A program made the translations under genes and the position numbers. 64,000 nt of DNA from Straminergon stramineum. Lineage: Eukaryota; Streptophyta; Bryopsida; Hypnales; Calliergonaceae. The notes beneath the pieces were generated by a model. It saw only the letters and a program-made list of their open reading frames with translations, was not told the origin of the DNA and did not search any database. Below, one piece after another: positions 22,373 to 34,573 of this stretch. Within the stretch, counting starts at the first letter, position 1, and each line of letters opens with the position of its first letter. The stretch covers positions 24,168,248 through 24,232,247 of the forward strand of contig OY987266.1 of NCBI GenBank assembly GCA_963920665.1, in the 5' to 3' direction.

Positions 22373-22455
22373 AACTCAATGCAATATGTTTTTGTAACTC
22401 AATGCAATATGTTTTTGTAACTCAATGCAATATGTTTTTGTAACTCAATGCAATA
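22373..22455. repeat. 23-bp tandem repeat, about 3.6 units
   Basis: The unit is AACTCAATGCAATATGTTTT plus TGT, in three full copies and a partial fourth with no mismatch. It is AT-rich minisatellite-like sequence in non-coding DNA. Confidence 0.9.
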
Positions 22456-23929
22456 GAAATGACAAAATTGAGTAATAGAAAAAACATAAGTACAACCATA
22501 ATTATTGAAAGAGATCCAAACAATCATAGTATCAAATAGATGCAATTTCTATAGAATAGGGTCTAAAGATTCTAGTGCCAATTTGTATACACTATTTATT
22601 TGTCCAAAGAATAGCTAGTATACTTAGGAAAGGACATGGCTAATGCACAATTTTTTTTATTAAAGGTTGAACCCTAACATTGCTATGTAACAATAGGGTA
22701 GAAATGGATAGAGTAAACTTGCCATTTACCACACACATCCAAAAACCACACAACATCCATTGCCCTTTACCATACACTAACTGCATGATGCAACTACCGA
22801 GTCAATTGCCATGGGAACAAAATTTTGTATCACCACCCAATGACCGTACATTGTGCGGAGAAGGGTTGCAAGGAATTTTTAAGTAGATTTTAGCTTCATC
22901 ACCTTTAGATTGTAATAAAATTTGTAGGAAGAAATCTTTTTGCATTTTGTTTTAGGAAGGTGAATCTTAACATGATATTCAATGATCATGCCAAATTTCA
23001 AAACATGCAAGTCTTGGTATTTATGTGGAGAAGGATTTGAATTTCGTCTATGCGGTGATTGGCAAGTTTACTATAGATGACAATTCAAAAGCAATCATAA
23101 TCAAATTATAGAAGACTAATGAATCCAAGATTGTCAATGATGGAGAAAGAACAAAAGATGTATAAGAATACTATAATGTAGCTCTTGGTAAGGCTTTGTT
23201 AAGGTAGAAGAACTTAAATAACTAGCTACTTGACATCAATAGGACATGAAATGCTAGTAATTGGCATGTCCTAAAAATGCTCCATATACACTTAAATTAT
23301 TTTTTAGGTGGAATAAAATCTCTATGTACATTATTCATTCCTGTTATCAACTTGGATTAGACTCTTCTCAAGCAGTTTAACCCCTACAAAATCCTTTACA
23401 TTTGGAGCCCCCCAAATACAAGAAAAGGCCATTTTTGGATTAAGATTTTTGGATGGAATTTTATTTTAAAATGAAAATTGGAATTGTAGGATTATAATGC
23501 CACCTACACTAGTGTGATTTATTCCATTGCCATAGTATAATAAAATGAATGTAAACGTATTTTTCTAATTTTTTAATTCCTAAGAACTTCAAATCCAATA
23601 ACTTTCACACCATAGGTATTGAAACACCATGAAACAAAGACCATGCACCCTTCCTCACATAGAGCTTTCGAATGGTACAAAGAACATGAACAAGAAATGC
23701 ACGGTCTTGCAAATATGATTGTAACAAACAAAACAAAATGAACAAATTTAAACCAGCAACCTAATTCAAGGAATGGTTCAAAAAGTTTCAATTTGAAATT
23801 CTTTACCATTTGTAAGATCTGTAATTGTAATCAAAGTATGCAAGGTTTTTCCATTGCATAGTAGTAGGGGTATCTCAACTTCAAAATGTAGAAATATTCT
23901 TAAATTCACCAAAAACTCAATAAAAACTT

Positions 23930-24300
23930 GTTCTTAAATCTAAATGGTTGTATGAAAGTTAAATAAATTAGGAGGGAAAAAATTTAAAGAAGATCTAAAA
24001 ACACAATTTTTATAGCCTAGAAGTTGATGTTTTGCCATTCTCTCAAGGAACAATCAAAGTACTATAGCCTGAAGTGCTCCAAAAAATGCCAAGTGGCAAT
24101 TCTTCATTAGTCCTCCAATAATTACAGAACTTGAATTTTTGGAGTCAAAACACTCAATAATGAATAGAAATTGCATTTGAACTTGGACATACATGCAAAT
24201 TACAATTCTAGATTTGTAACAAAAATGTGCATCTAAAAATTTAATTCATGAGTAAAAATATTCAAAATCCAAATTGATCTATTTTTTTTAATAAATGAAG
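23930..24300 (+). repeat. Dispersed repeat, copy 1
   Basis: It aligns with 56960-57300 in the same orientation. Shared order: TTAGGAGGGAAAAAA, TAGCCTAGAAGTTGA-type text, TGCCAAGTG, CAATAATTAC, AAACACTCAA and AAATTACAATT. There is no ORF. It is probably a fragment of an old transposable element. Confidence 0.55.
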
Positions 24301-25413
24301 ATGTGTTTGAGGTAGTCAAACCAAAAATATCAAGCTTTCCATTACGAACAATAAAAGGAGTTCTATTTTTGTCCTTCTCAATGCAAATGTAGCTTGGTAA
24401 ATTTCCTACACCTTTCTAATGATAGTCCTAAAACATTACTCTAGTATATACATAAATATCATGATTGCATATATTCAAATCATAAAACAATCATTTTTTA
24501 ATTTCATTGCAATCTATTTTGTCCTTGCTCAATGTTGAGATTGTTTGTATATGAATCCAAACACAAATTTCATTACATTGGGCATTGGGAATTGAAGATG
24601 ACAAAAAGTGAAATTAGATGCAATAGTAGGTGTTGCGATTAAATGAGGTTAATTTTGGGTTATTCTACCATGGATTATGGGAGCTTCATTTTTATGAGAT
24701 CAAAAGTTTTTAAATCAATTGTGAATATGCACTCTCAATTTTTTATGAACAAATATCAAATACTTTGAGTAATGAAAAGATATAAATTCTGATTTGTAGA
24801 TCATATTTTTCAAAATTGATTGCAACGATGTCAATCTAATTATTGAAGGATTTTAATTGAAGTCAATAATTTATTTGAGATGTTTGAACAAATGTAGACA
24901 AAGCATAGTAAGATAGAGAAGACTTTAAACAAATGAAAAATAGAAATGTCTATATGGTCTACAAATTTTGAATTATTTAAGTATTATGATTTAAAAGATA
25001 AATGTACACTATAACTATTATGAGTCAAGCTAAATCAATCTTTTGAAAGTTCATTGTCATTGTAGACTTTGAGATCAATAATGAGTTGTGGATAGAATAA
25101 ACATTTTCTAGGGCAATTGTAAAGTACACAATATATTTCAATTTTAGTACTTCATATAATAACAATAATTCAAACATGTTTTGGAATGACGCCAATTTGC
25201 AAAGAATATTAGTAGGGCAATATTTCCAAAATCAATAAAGGAAGTTGTAAAAATCGATTTTACCTAGTTTACAAAATTCTCTTTGATATCAAGGAATGGA
25301 AAATGTTGCCTCTTCAAAGGCTTCTCATTAGCATTTTCAAATATTCCATTGAAATCAAGTTCATCAAGTAATAAATTGAAAATACAAAACTTAGTCATAG
25401 TCAATTGCAACAA

Positions 25414-25935
25414 GGTGATTGCAAGAAACACATGTCAATTTTGTTGCGTTTTGATTTTGGAACACTATAACTTTTGAATTATAAATCCAATTCCAAAACC
25501 AAAGAATGGAGTTCTAGATATATTTCTTGTTGTTGCATCCCTTATTTTTCAGAAATTAAAAAAAATCATTTTATATTTAAAAGTCAATTTTGTTAATTTG
25601 TCACACTTTGACGTTTAGGGTTTTTTATACTATTGAGTGGTTTAAATTAGTGATTTTCAGCCAAATTTTCTATGGTATATTAGTTTAGTAGGCATACATG
25701 TCTCTACCAAAGGGAATCTAAAAATTCATTATTTTATATCCTTCACATTTGTGCAAATAGACCTCTCTTGCATGCACAATTCTAAACAATAGAGATAGTT
25801 TTGAACTCATTCTTTTGCTCAAATCTCATCATCAAGAAGTCCTCCCAAATGACCAATTTTTAGTTTTGTTGAAGATTGTTTTTCCTATTTTATACAAATT
25901 AAAATGTTAAAGTATGTATTTTCCAGGACCACTCA
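25414..25935 (-). mobile_element. TIR element, GGTGATTGCAAGAAACA family, truncated copy
   Basis: It starts with the family terminus at 25414 and matches the reverse complement of the right two-thirds of the 36956-37679 copy. Shared phrases are TTTGTCACACTTTGACGTTT (TTTGTTACACTTTGAGGTTT in the other copy) and TTTGTGCAAATAG. Similarity fades near 25935 and no second terminus is found. Confidence 0.55.
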
Positions 25936-28051
25936 AGTGATATACCACTCAAGTGAGACAAAACCATAATTATGACACCCAACCATAGGGGTGTCACTAT
26001 GCAATACTTGTGCTATGAGAATGGAGGTGATTTGGGAACCTAATTTGAAATTCCTACAAAGGGGATAATTTTTTGAGATGAGATTATTAGTCTAAGAATT
26101 GCACATGACCAAATTTAGAACAAAAAGAATAGTTGTATGACTAAGTTATGAACTTGACAACTTCTATTAAGGTGGGCACCCTCTAATGCACCATTGACCC
26201 CAAAACCACCATCATCACTATGTGTACTGATCTCCCAAATCAATATGTACCTATGTGAAGAAACAATTTCAAAACCTCTACCAAAAAAACTTTAACCCTT
26301 CATAACTTTTGCATATGATATCCAAATGTCGCACTCTTTGGTGCATTGCAACCTCCTCTCCCTTGCCAGCAAGAAAAGATGAAAATTTGACCGGTCCAAT
26401 AATAGTAACTAATAATAGTAACTATGCACAGTAGCAAGAAGTGGCGTTTTGAGGGGGCCCAACTTAGATGAAAATGATGTGAACATTTTAAGCGGATTGT
26501 CAGTTCAGTTGGGTACAGTCAAGCCGGTAAGGGTCGTCTCCACTCCAAATTCAGACAAAGTCTGTAATTGAAGTTGAGTTGAGTCAGTTCATCAATTATT
26601 CATGATTTGTCAAACAAGTCTCCAATTTCTGAACAAATGCCAGTGGCCAATTCTGAACATTGTTTGCTTGAAACACCACTTCTGATCTTCCCACTCCAGC
26701 ATTCCTCACTGACAAAGAATTGTTGCATTCCCGAGGGACACTTTTACACCTAGAGGCCGTGCCAACTTGTTGTGTATGACAGTAAGAGGTCCAAAATTCT
26801 CACTTGTGACTGAACAAAAGGCTGAAATTTGTGCAATCCGCCTACAGGGGAATGGCCTGGCCTCAAGGTGTAAAGCGTCCCTCAGATTGTGTGATTGGGG
26901 TGTTGCATGTCACATGTTGTCAAGTTGTGATAGAATTGGATGCAACTAAGAAAGTGATTGGTTCATCTATATTTTGTACCCAGCTACCGGGGTCAGCATT
27001 TCATGTTGAATACTTAATTAAAGTCATGAAAAGTAGTTCTACAAGGGCTTTCAAAATTAACAAAACTTTCAATTTTTTCAATATTCCATCACCTTCAATG
27101 TCGTTGTATTCTACATCCACAAGTTGTTTTGGAGAAAAATGTAACACTCTTTTCCAATCTTGACCTTGTCAAATTCCATCCCTCCATAGTTGCACTAGTG
27201 CTATGAAGGTTTGTGGTAAGAAATGCTCCCAAAAGGTCAACTGGATCTCCATATTTATCCAAGCCACACACTATGCCTGTAGAGGTGTGAAGGCAAGTCA
27301 TTTATAGAAGTGGGGAGGTAGGAGGTACAACAATCCATGTAGGACATGCAAATTAAGATATGAAAGAGCTCAATTGCTCAAAGTCAAGTCAAAATAATAC
27401 AAGAATTGTTTTCACAACTGAACTTCATACCTCTATAACTTTCTACTAGAGATTCTAAATCATAAAAGAATTTTTGGAGGTGAAACTTAACTAACTTGAT
27501 TTACCACATTTTCTTAGTTGACCACATTTTGAAACAATTTGATTTACGATACTTAAATGAGGTATGAAGTTCTGGTATAATACTTTAAGAAAAATTACAC
27601 TATCAAATTTTCGACATAGAGTGACTTGAATTTCACCATTTGGTCCATTTCATGATATTTAGGCATTTTCAGCATTAATTTATTTTATTTCCAACTCCCC
27701 CTAGGCAAGTAATTTCCAAAAAAAATTCAACTCTTGATTTTTCATTTAATTCATTAAGAATGCTAACCTTCAAAATCATTTTGAAACAAATTGATAAGTA
27801 TAAGCTACCATACTTACACACTCTCTTTTTGATTATTCCAACATAGAATAACTAGAAAAATGATTAACTTGGACTATAAAGTGTACAATAATATATGCCT
27901 TCAAAGAAGATTCCAGAGTCCTTTCAAATCTTCAATTAAACAAAATATCATATTTTTATGACTACTAGAGGGCACAAAATGTCATCTGTGAAAATAAAAC
28001 ACAACAATGATTTTTGTTATTCATATTACATGGCAAAATGAAGCGACAGCG
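25936..28051. other. AT-rich intergenic, unrecognised ORFs
   Basis: Between 26.45 and 27.30 kb GC content rises and overlapping ORFs of 60-110 codons occur (26767-26949, 26831-27163). None has a domain I recognise. They could be a decayed gene or retroelement fragment. The remainder is AT-rich with no feature seen. Confidence 0.3.
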
Positions 28052-28532
28052 GCTTCGCAGGGAATTCAACATCGCAGAAGTTGTGAAGTGTCTTGTGTGT
28101 GTGTCGATTTTCACGTCTACCACAGTAGGATTACTGGAGTGTGAGTTGATGTTTGAGGGCCGTAAGCAGGCATCCCGCCCATCGACGTGTTAAGTCAGTG
28201 GCGTTTGAGTAGCAGTGAGGAAGAAATACGAGTATTTCGATCATGAGGAAGGTCCAAACTTGGCAAACTGGAACCATCTCATCATCACAGCCAAGCCATT
28301 GCCAAGCAACGATGCCACCGGACGAATGAAGAAGCTGGGCAGGAAGGATTGCGCCATATGTTTCGGAACGCTGAGAATGGATGCGCCGATCCCCAGCATC
28401 GACATGACCTGTGGGCATGGACTCAGACTGTTGGACAACATTGCAACGTTGTGGTTACAGCACTTGCACGAAGTGCCGAGATCCCCATGTGGTTGTTGCA
28501 GAAATTTCTTGAAGGTACATTTGCTTCTCTAA
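28052..28532 (+). pseudogene. Ubl-RING copy C, 3' half only
   Basis: It corresponds to copy A from the zinc-knuckle (EFNIAEV..) onward. Both Ubl domains are absent. Frameshifts occur around the GRKAG position and at the KEEEYEYF block. The ANWNHLIITAKPLPSNDATG and KDCAICFGTLRMDAP blocks remain open. Then about 5 bases are lost right after the TCGH motif, so the distal RING ligands are out of frame. The 3' flank matches that of copy A to about 28,620 and that of copy D to about 28,695. C is therefore a 5'-truncated duplicate. It lies about 0.5 kb upstream of copy D on the same strand. Confidence 0.85.
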
Positions 28533-28849
28533 GTTTGTGCTCCGTGGTACTTCTTTCGGTTAGTGTTCGTATCACTATGTCTCGGATTTGTTTGCAAGTG
28601 GTTAGTGGACACAATTTCACCTTCTGAGAAGGTGCCGCTTTTTTTGAGGATTTTTATGGCCATGCTCGACAAGCACCGGCAATTCATTTTGTTTTTATCA
28701 AGGGAACAATCAAGGTTTGGGTACCCCAAAAGACCGTCTCCACTTCAATGTCAGCCCCTAACGTCAATTTTGTTGTACGGCGCAATTTCACAAAAAGTTG
28801 GTAATGAAGTGATTTAAGGATGTCGGAAGGGAATGAGGAAGAAAATATT

Positions 28850-28975
28850 ACCTTAGTGGTGCACAGTGTTGTGGATGAAATACAATATCTATCAGCCCAG
28901 CAAGCTAATGTAAATGTCAGATTGGGTCTAAATGGAGCATTCGATGCCGTCAATTGAGCGGAATTAGACTTTCCC
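28850..28975 (+). repeat. Diverged repeat upstream of Ubl-RING copy D
   Basis: The phrase GTTGTGGATGAAATACAATA, then ATCAGCCCAGCAAGCTAATG and TCAATTGAGCGGAATTAG, recurs in altered form at 41281-41413 and more weakly at 39860-40010. It is non-coding in each place. It may be the promoter or leader of a dispersed gene family, or an old element. Confidence 0.4.
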
Positions 28976-29075
28976 TGTAAGTGTGTCAAATGAGTCCCTC
29001 AGCTGTATCAAACAATATCTCTCGAATTCTAAAAGGCAATCTCAGATTCTTGAATAATACCAGCTGCTAATTCTG

Positions 29076-30247
29076 AAAGTTACCTGCTTCACATGAGCAA
29101 CATCCAGGGCACACGCTTGCGGAGCGTGCTGAAGGTTAATTTCAAGCACGTCTACACCGTGGGCTAGTTGAAGAAGATCATCTATCTCTACTGGATATGG
29201 GCTCTCTATTGTGACTATTTTGTACTGCGGAGTGCTCTTGGCGGATAAGGGCAAACTTGCTCATTTAATCCTGGACATCCAGAACATGGGTGCACCTCGG
29301 TTCTCGGTGCGTACAAGATTGCATACTCGACCGAAACTTGGCCAAATGTCCGTGCAAGTGAAAGGCCTCAACGGGTCAATTTTTCAGCTGCATTTGCGTG
29401 CTATGAGTACTGTGGCAGATCCGGTAACTGCCATCGTGGACTATGAGGCGTACTCAGACCAAGACATTCAGATCACCTGTGTTGGTAGCTTGGTAAGTGT
29501 TATCAGCCCTGGACTCCAGCTTGGCATTGACAGCGTGCAACTTGGTATCCGGAAGGGTTGTTCAAGTTGCTGAGAAGCTGCATGGGGGAGATATGAATAG
29601 ACCCTTACAAACATTTGTAGACATGGAGAATATGCCTGCCCTCAAAACTCTCATGGTACCTTCGTGGCAATTAGGTGATCCCATTTGGGAGATCTTTCTC
29701 CTGGGCTGAATATTGAAGGAACATGCCAGAATTCCTTCTGTGAAGCATTCGACAAAAGAGTTTACTGCCAGAAGGGCTTCGCAGTGTTCAACATCGCAGA
29801 AGGTGCAAAGTGCCCCGTTTGTGGGTCGATTTTCAAAGCAACCACAGTGGCATTTCATGAGACAGTGTGAGTGGATGTTCGAGGTCCGTAAAGCAGGTGT
29901 CCACTCCGTCGACATGATGAGCAAGTGGCATGTGAGCAGCAATGATGAAGAATGCCATGCGAGAGGTTCGACTGTGAGGAAGGTCCAGACTGGAGCAATC
30001 TCTTCATCACAGCCAAGCCATTGCCAATCCATTGCCAATCCATGATATCAGCGGAGGATCGGACAAAATCAAGCTCAAAAAGAAGGATTATGCCATCTGT
30101 TGTGGAACACTAACAAAGCGTTGGTTGATCCCCAACGTGGACATGGCCCGTGGGCATAGAGCGCACTCTGAATGCCGAACAACATTGCAGAGTTATGGCT
30201 TTACCACTTACCCTACCTGCCGACATCCCATAACAGCTTCACTTTAG
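29076..30247 (+). pseudogene. Ubl-RING copy D, full-length but broken
   Basis: It retains the whole architecture at DNA level. Ubl1 start (SNIQGTRLRSVLKVNFKH) is followed by an in-frame TAG before LKKII and then a frame change. The Ubl1 tail and Ubl2 start (MSVQVKGL) come next, with an insertion and frameshift inside Ubl2 near 29,490. Ubl2 ends LHGG instead of LRGG. The FVDMEN block and Cys knuckle follow with further frame breaks. The RING has lost three metal ligands: the first Cys is Tyr, the third is Arg, and the CPTC pair reads YPTC. Its N-terminal part lacks the one-base shift seen in A and B, so it preserves the older reading frame there. Confidence 0.85.
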
Positions 30248-30331
30248 GAAGATCTTGAGGGTGCATTTGCTTCTCTAAGTTTGCACTCCGTGGTGCCAGA
30301 ATCGGTCTGTGTACATATCATTCTGTCCTTG

Positions 30332-30361
30332 ATTAGGGTTTTTAGGGTTTAGGGTTTAGGG
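30332..30361 (+). repeat. Interstitial telomere-type repeat
   Basis: About three to four units of plant-type TTTAGGG (TTAGGGTTTTTAGGGTTTAG then GGTTTAGGG) lie about 90 bp downstream of the copy D stop. This is too short to be a telomere. It is either a telo-box-like motif or a scar of break repair at the duplication. Confidence 0.8.
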
Positions 30362-32057
30362 CAGAGGCAAGCGGAGACAACTTCGCTGCTTATTTTGAGA
30401 ATTTTGTTGGCATGCTCGACAAGTACTGGCAGTGCATTTTGTTTTTGATCTGTCGAATTGGTTGATTTTCAAATGCCTTGATGAGTCTATTTCTTTCTTC
30501 CTCACCGACTGGATGTATAGAGGTCTTCAATGTCAATCGCTTCTAAATTGGATACTGGATTTCCTTGGTCTAGAGTGGCATGGGCTACTCAAGATCATGA
30601 AATAAACTCCCCACTAGCACCAACTATAGTCGAAATCATTGGAACCCAGAAAATCGTGCATTAATTTTACACAGATGGACCATATTAGTAGAGTCGCACT
30701 TGATGTTGCAAGCATAACATTTGGCTCCCAGAGTCATCTCTTTTCAAAGCTTCTGCCATTTCGTCTGTGGTCCCTGGTCTCTCACTCGATTCTGCAGGTT
30801 TTGAGGCCTGACAATTTTGTGCTAAGTTGTGCTCTCTAGAATATCTGATGGAATTGGTCGATTCTAAGTAACAACCCTAAGTACCTTACACTGATACAAT
30901 TGAGTGATTGCGTACTAGCTTCTAGACTGGTTACGGTATTTAGCTTCTTGCAATCAGTGCAGCAGGACCCAACTCTAATTCGTATGAGAGTATGACAATC
31001 CGTGTTGTACTCGCATCATTTTTTATGATACCAAAATGGTTGAAGTACTTCATTTCTTCAAGAAACGAATGACTAGTGTGACATTACTCATAGTTAGGTT
31101 GTTACATTTCATACTAGACAGTGTGGTTGGAGTAATGTAGCTCCTTGATTTCTCAATGGCTTATCCAAGATACTAAATGCTAGTATTGGCATGGTATAAC
31201 TCTGGTTCAAGTTCGAAGTATTAAATCGCAAGAGTATGGAAAATGAGGCAGCATGAGTATTGATTGAGGTAATTGAAAATTTCATACCAATTAATCGGAT
31301 CTGGTATTTCGATAATCAAAATAATCCCAGTCTTGTATTGATCGATATACCAGGTCAAAGCAAGTAACTTAGGTGTACAAGCTGGTCCAATTGCAAATTA
31401 CAAATTGCAAATTTCTCATCACGGATCGACCCATAGAAACTAGCTATTGCCCTTCGGCTCATGTTTACAATACTGGCAGAAACTCACAACACTTGACACT
31501 TTTTCAGACAGGCGTCTGTAAATTTCAATCGATACTGATTCTCGTTTTGAAAGATTGTCATAAAATTCATGAAAACTGAGGGTTGCGTCTCTTAGATTTC
31601 AGCACATTGTGGCCGTTTGTATAGCTGAAAACTCTATTCAAACTCTCGAATTTTTTGCTGCCTCCCTTGAATCCCGAAGCATCCCGAAGCATTACGGTAT
31701 TGATGGAATTATTTCATGTATCAATAGTGCTATTGTGTTCCTACAGAAGGGACAACCTTCATGTTCTAGAATTTATGTCTCAGTTGAATGTCACAATTTT
31801 AGCTCTATGGATTTTGGAACGTCAGAAATAGCTGTCTTGACACGTACTGCTTGTGTTCAATAAGCACGTTTTATGATGAAGTCAAACAACCTTACACTTG
31901 TTAACTGGATAAGCGTTCAAATCTTGTATATTTTATAAAATTTCCCTCCCCTTCTAGATCCTCCAAGAGAAATGTTAGATGTTAAATGATAATAATTTTT
32001 CATAACATTTTTGTAAATATACCTCACTATGTGTTATAATAGCCAAAAAGTTGATAA

Positions 32058-32100
<43 letters not shown>

Positions 32101-33321
32101 CTTGCTACATGTCAATAAGGACATTCCCTATGGTTCTTCAAATGGCTACTTGAAGCACCAATTTGAAAGTCTAACTAGTATTTGCCAAGAAATGAGATTC
32201 TTTGCCCATGGCTAATAAGTGTGTCACTACCATAGGCCCGGTGAATTCTCATGATTGTTGTACCTTCAAAAAGGAAAGACAAGGCAAAATATTGTCATGA
32301 TTGCATATTGACTCTCTTTTACTGCAATATTGGTCCTCATGCCCTTCTCTCGTATGTCTCTTTTGTATAATGAAGTGTCTTGGCCTTAAGCTGCACTGCA
32401 TAGGTTGTCTTGCATACTTCAAATACAAATCAATTTAGAAGGCTACTTCTCATTAGTTTGGAGGGCCAAATTTGAAGGACCATAGGATATACTACAGTAG
32501 TAGAAAACAATGTTTTAGTAAACAAAATTCAGCTGATGTTTTTCTAAGTTTTCTACCCAAAAACAAAAAATTTGTGTTCATTGCATTCAGAAATTATTCA
32601 ATTCCAAACACTTTGAATAACTTTGGATAATATTCTGAGCGCTTTGAATAATATTTGAATATTTGATATCCTAAAGTTGTACCTCAACATTGGATCATGT
32701 GTTGAATTAGGTCCTTGAAGTAGAAAGCTAAAGTGAACCAACCTAGTATTACCACCCTTCTCAATTAAGGCCATATTTGTTATATTGAGACCTTTCACAG
32801 TCTTATTTTTATCCTTGACTCGAGGATAGACCGTTTTATCTCTTTACTAGTATTTTTTTATAAATAGATAACAACACCAACTTTTAGAATTTCATTATAG
32901 GATGACTATTTGAGAATTATTTATTTTTGGTTTCAAATACTATTTTTTTAAATGAATTTTCCAATAACTAGAACTCTGTCTCAAAATTTGTGAAAAGTCT
33001 CAATATAACGAATGTGGCCTTAATTCCTTCCTTATGCACCCATAGGATACATTTCAGAGGAAAAATGCATACCAAATGTATATGAGGGTTGAATTGAGAA
33101 GGGTGATAATAATGGTTTGGTTCACCTTATTGCATGTAGTCAATTGTGCTTGTAAGTTTCATGTTCTAGATTCTCATGGAAACAATTATCAACCTATTTA
33201 TTAACCCCTAAAGGACCAAATGGTGTTACTTTTGGTAGTATAGAAATTTTGGGCAAATGACTAGTCACTACAAATGAATTTTTTTTTAATTCTTAGAATT
33301 TTTCACACAACATGTACCCAC
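30362..33321. other. Intergenic, no gene recognised
   Basis: The first 90 bp continue the 3' flank shared by copies C and D (GGCATGCTCGACAAG). 30.5-31.9 kb has moderate GC and short ORFs (30639-30839, 31609-31863) with no domain. From 31.9 kb the DNA is AT-rich, including an (AT)n run. Confidence 0.3.
32062..32098. repeat. (AT)n microsatellite
   Basis: About 18 uninterrupted AT dinucleotides in intergenic DNA. No associated gene. Confidence 0.95.
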
Positions 33322-34051
33322 GTGATTGCAAGAATCTCTTCACATTTTTGTGTCAAAAATGCAGTAAGTTTTTGGCCATAGGACTAGTAGTACTACTTAG
33401 AACTATCAATTCTGTGTGTCAACAATGCGCTTGGGAATCTAAACCATGGATTTAGGGCACCTATAGATCTTAACCATTGATTTAGTACTATGCAATACTA
33501 TAGACTACTACGGAGTACTGCAAAAGCCACTTGAAGCAAAAATAGCGAAAAAGGGTTTTGTGGACCTTCTCATTTTTAGGAATTTCTTAAAAAATTTCAT
33601 AAAATATCCATTTTGCTAGAGAAGATTGCACTCACATTACATCAAAGAATTAATGTAGGAAAATTTTTCCCTCTTCATAGCCTTCATGCAAAAGAAAGTC
33701 ACTTTGATCCCATGTGTGCAACTAACATGTTGCTATTTTAACAAAAAAATTTTGTCAAGTCTTGAAAGGGTAGTACACCTCTTACATATCCAAATTGTAG
33801 CTTTCAATTCACATTTTTGGGTCGAAAATAGTACTAAAACCCACCAAAATAGACATCTAATTGGGAGCATGTTAAAAATAGTAAAATAAATATTTTTAAT
33901 TTGAAAAAATTACGGAATGTCTTAAACTACCACATCTACCGTCCTTCCAGATTTCATACTAAACGGACTAATGATGCCAAAGTTATGAGCACAAAACCAC
34001 TTGTCCTAGGGCTGGAAGACAAGAAATAGGACAAATGTTTCTTGCAATCAC
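33322..34051. mobile_element. TIR element, GTGATTGCAAGAA family, copy 2
   Basis: GTGATTGCAAGAATC at 33322 and the inverted partner ending TTTCTTGCAATCAC at 34051 bound a 730-bp element of the same size class as 6504-7272. CCCACG is found immediately outside the TGATTGC/GCAATCA core at both ends and could be a 6-bp target duplication. No coding capacity. Confidence 0.55.
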
Positions 34052-34170
34052 CCACGCAAGGAATAACTTTAAGGCCCAACAATTTTCATAACTTTTGACT
34101 ACATGGTTAAAATGGTTGTAGTGTGATATGTAATTCCATTGTTTGGTGGCTCATTTGGGTAGCTCAAATT

Positions 34171-34291
34171 TTTTTTAGAATCACTTTCTTAAGAAATAAA
34201 AATTTGAAATTGGTTTTCTAGATTTCTATACACATGGAAAGCTTTAAATCATTCCATTTTGATTAATGAGATGAAAGTTATGAAGAGTTTT
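34171..34291 (+). repeat. Dispersed repeat, inverted partner at 46441-46560
   Basis: AAAATTTGAAATTGGTTTTC followed by TAGATTTC and ATCATTCCATTTTGAT match the reverse complement of 46441-46560 over about 120 bp. It is non-coding AT-rich DNA, probably a shared element fragment. Confidence 0.55.
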
Positions 34292-34532
34292 AGTTTGAAG
34301 ATAGTTATGGTATCTCTACTTTATATTATGAACGTACAAGATATAAGGCAAAATAAGACAAGTTCTTAACAACAAGAGATATAAGACAAGACAAGGCAAG
34401 GCAAGAGAAGTTTTGAATAACAAAACTTGATATTAGATTTCGAGAAGTACAACACTAGAGCTAGAACCAAGAGTTAAAGATCTAGTAGATGTGTTGTCAA
34501 GATTGAAGACTACCATAGCCTTGACTTCTCTC

Positions 34533-34536
<4 letters not shown>

Positions 34537-34572
<36 letters not shown>
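34537..34572. repeat. (CT)n microsatellite
   Basis: A continuous CT run of about 36 bases. A shorter CT run lies at about 35740-35757. Confidence 0.95.

Positions 34573-34573
<1 letters not shown>

Larger units (their letters stand above)
21092..25413. other. AT-rich intergenic with repeats
   Basis: No gene was recognised in this 4.3 kb. It holds a 23-bp tandem repeat and a dispersed repeat listed separately. Short ORFs (for example 21158-21376, 22680-22886 and 23573-23809) lack domains. Confidence 0.35.

Noticed and set aside
22373..22455. CRISPR-like array
   Set aside because: The 23-bp units are directly adjacent with no spacers, and the context is eukaryotic. It is a simple tandem repeat.
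29042..29254. Minus-strand ORF opposite the start of copy D, also open opposite A and B
   Set aside because: The antisense frame is open in all three copies. However, differences between copies in the sense frame are mostly silent or conservative, so the sense frame is the real one.
30332..30361. True chromosome end
   Set aside because: Only three to four TTTAGGG-type units, with unique sequence on both sides.
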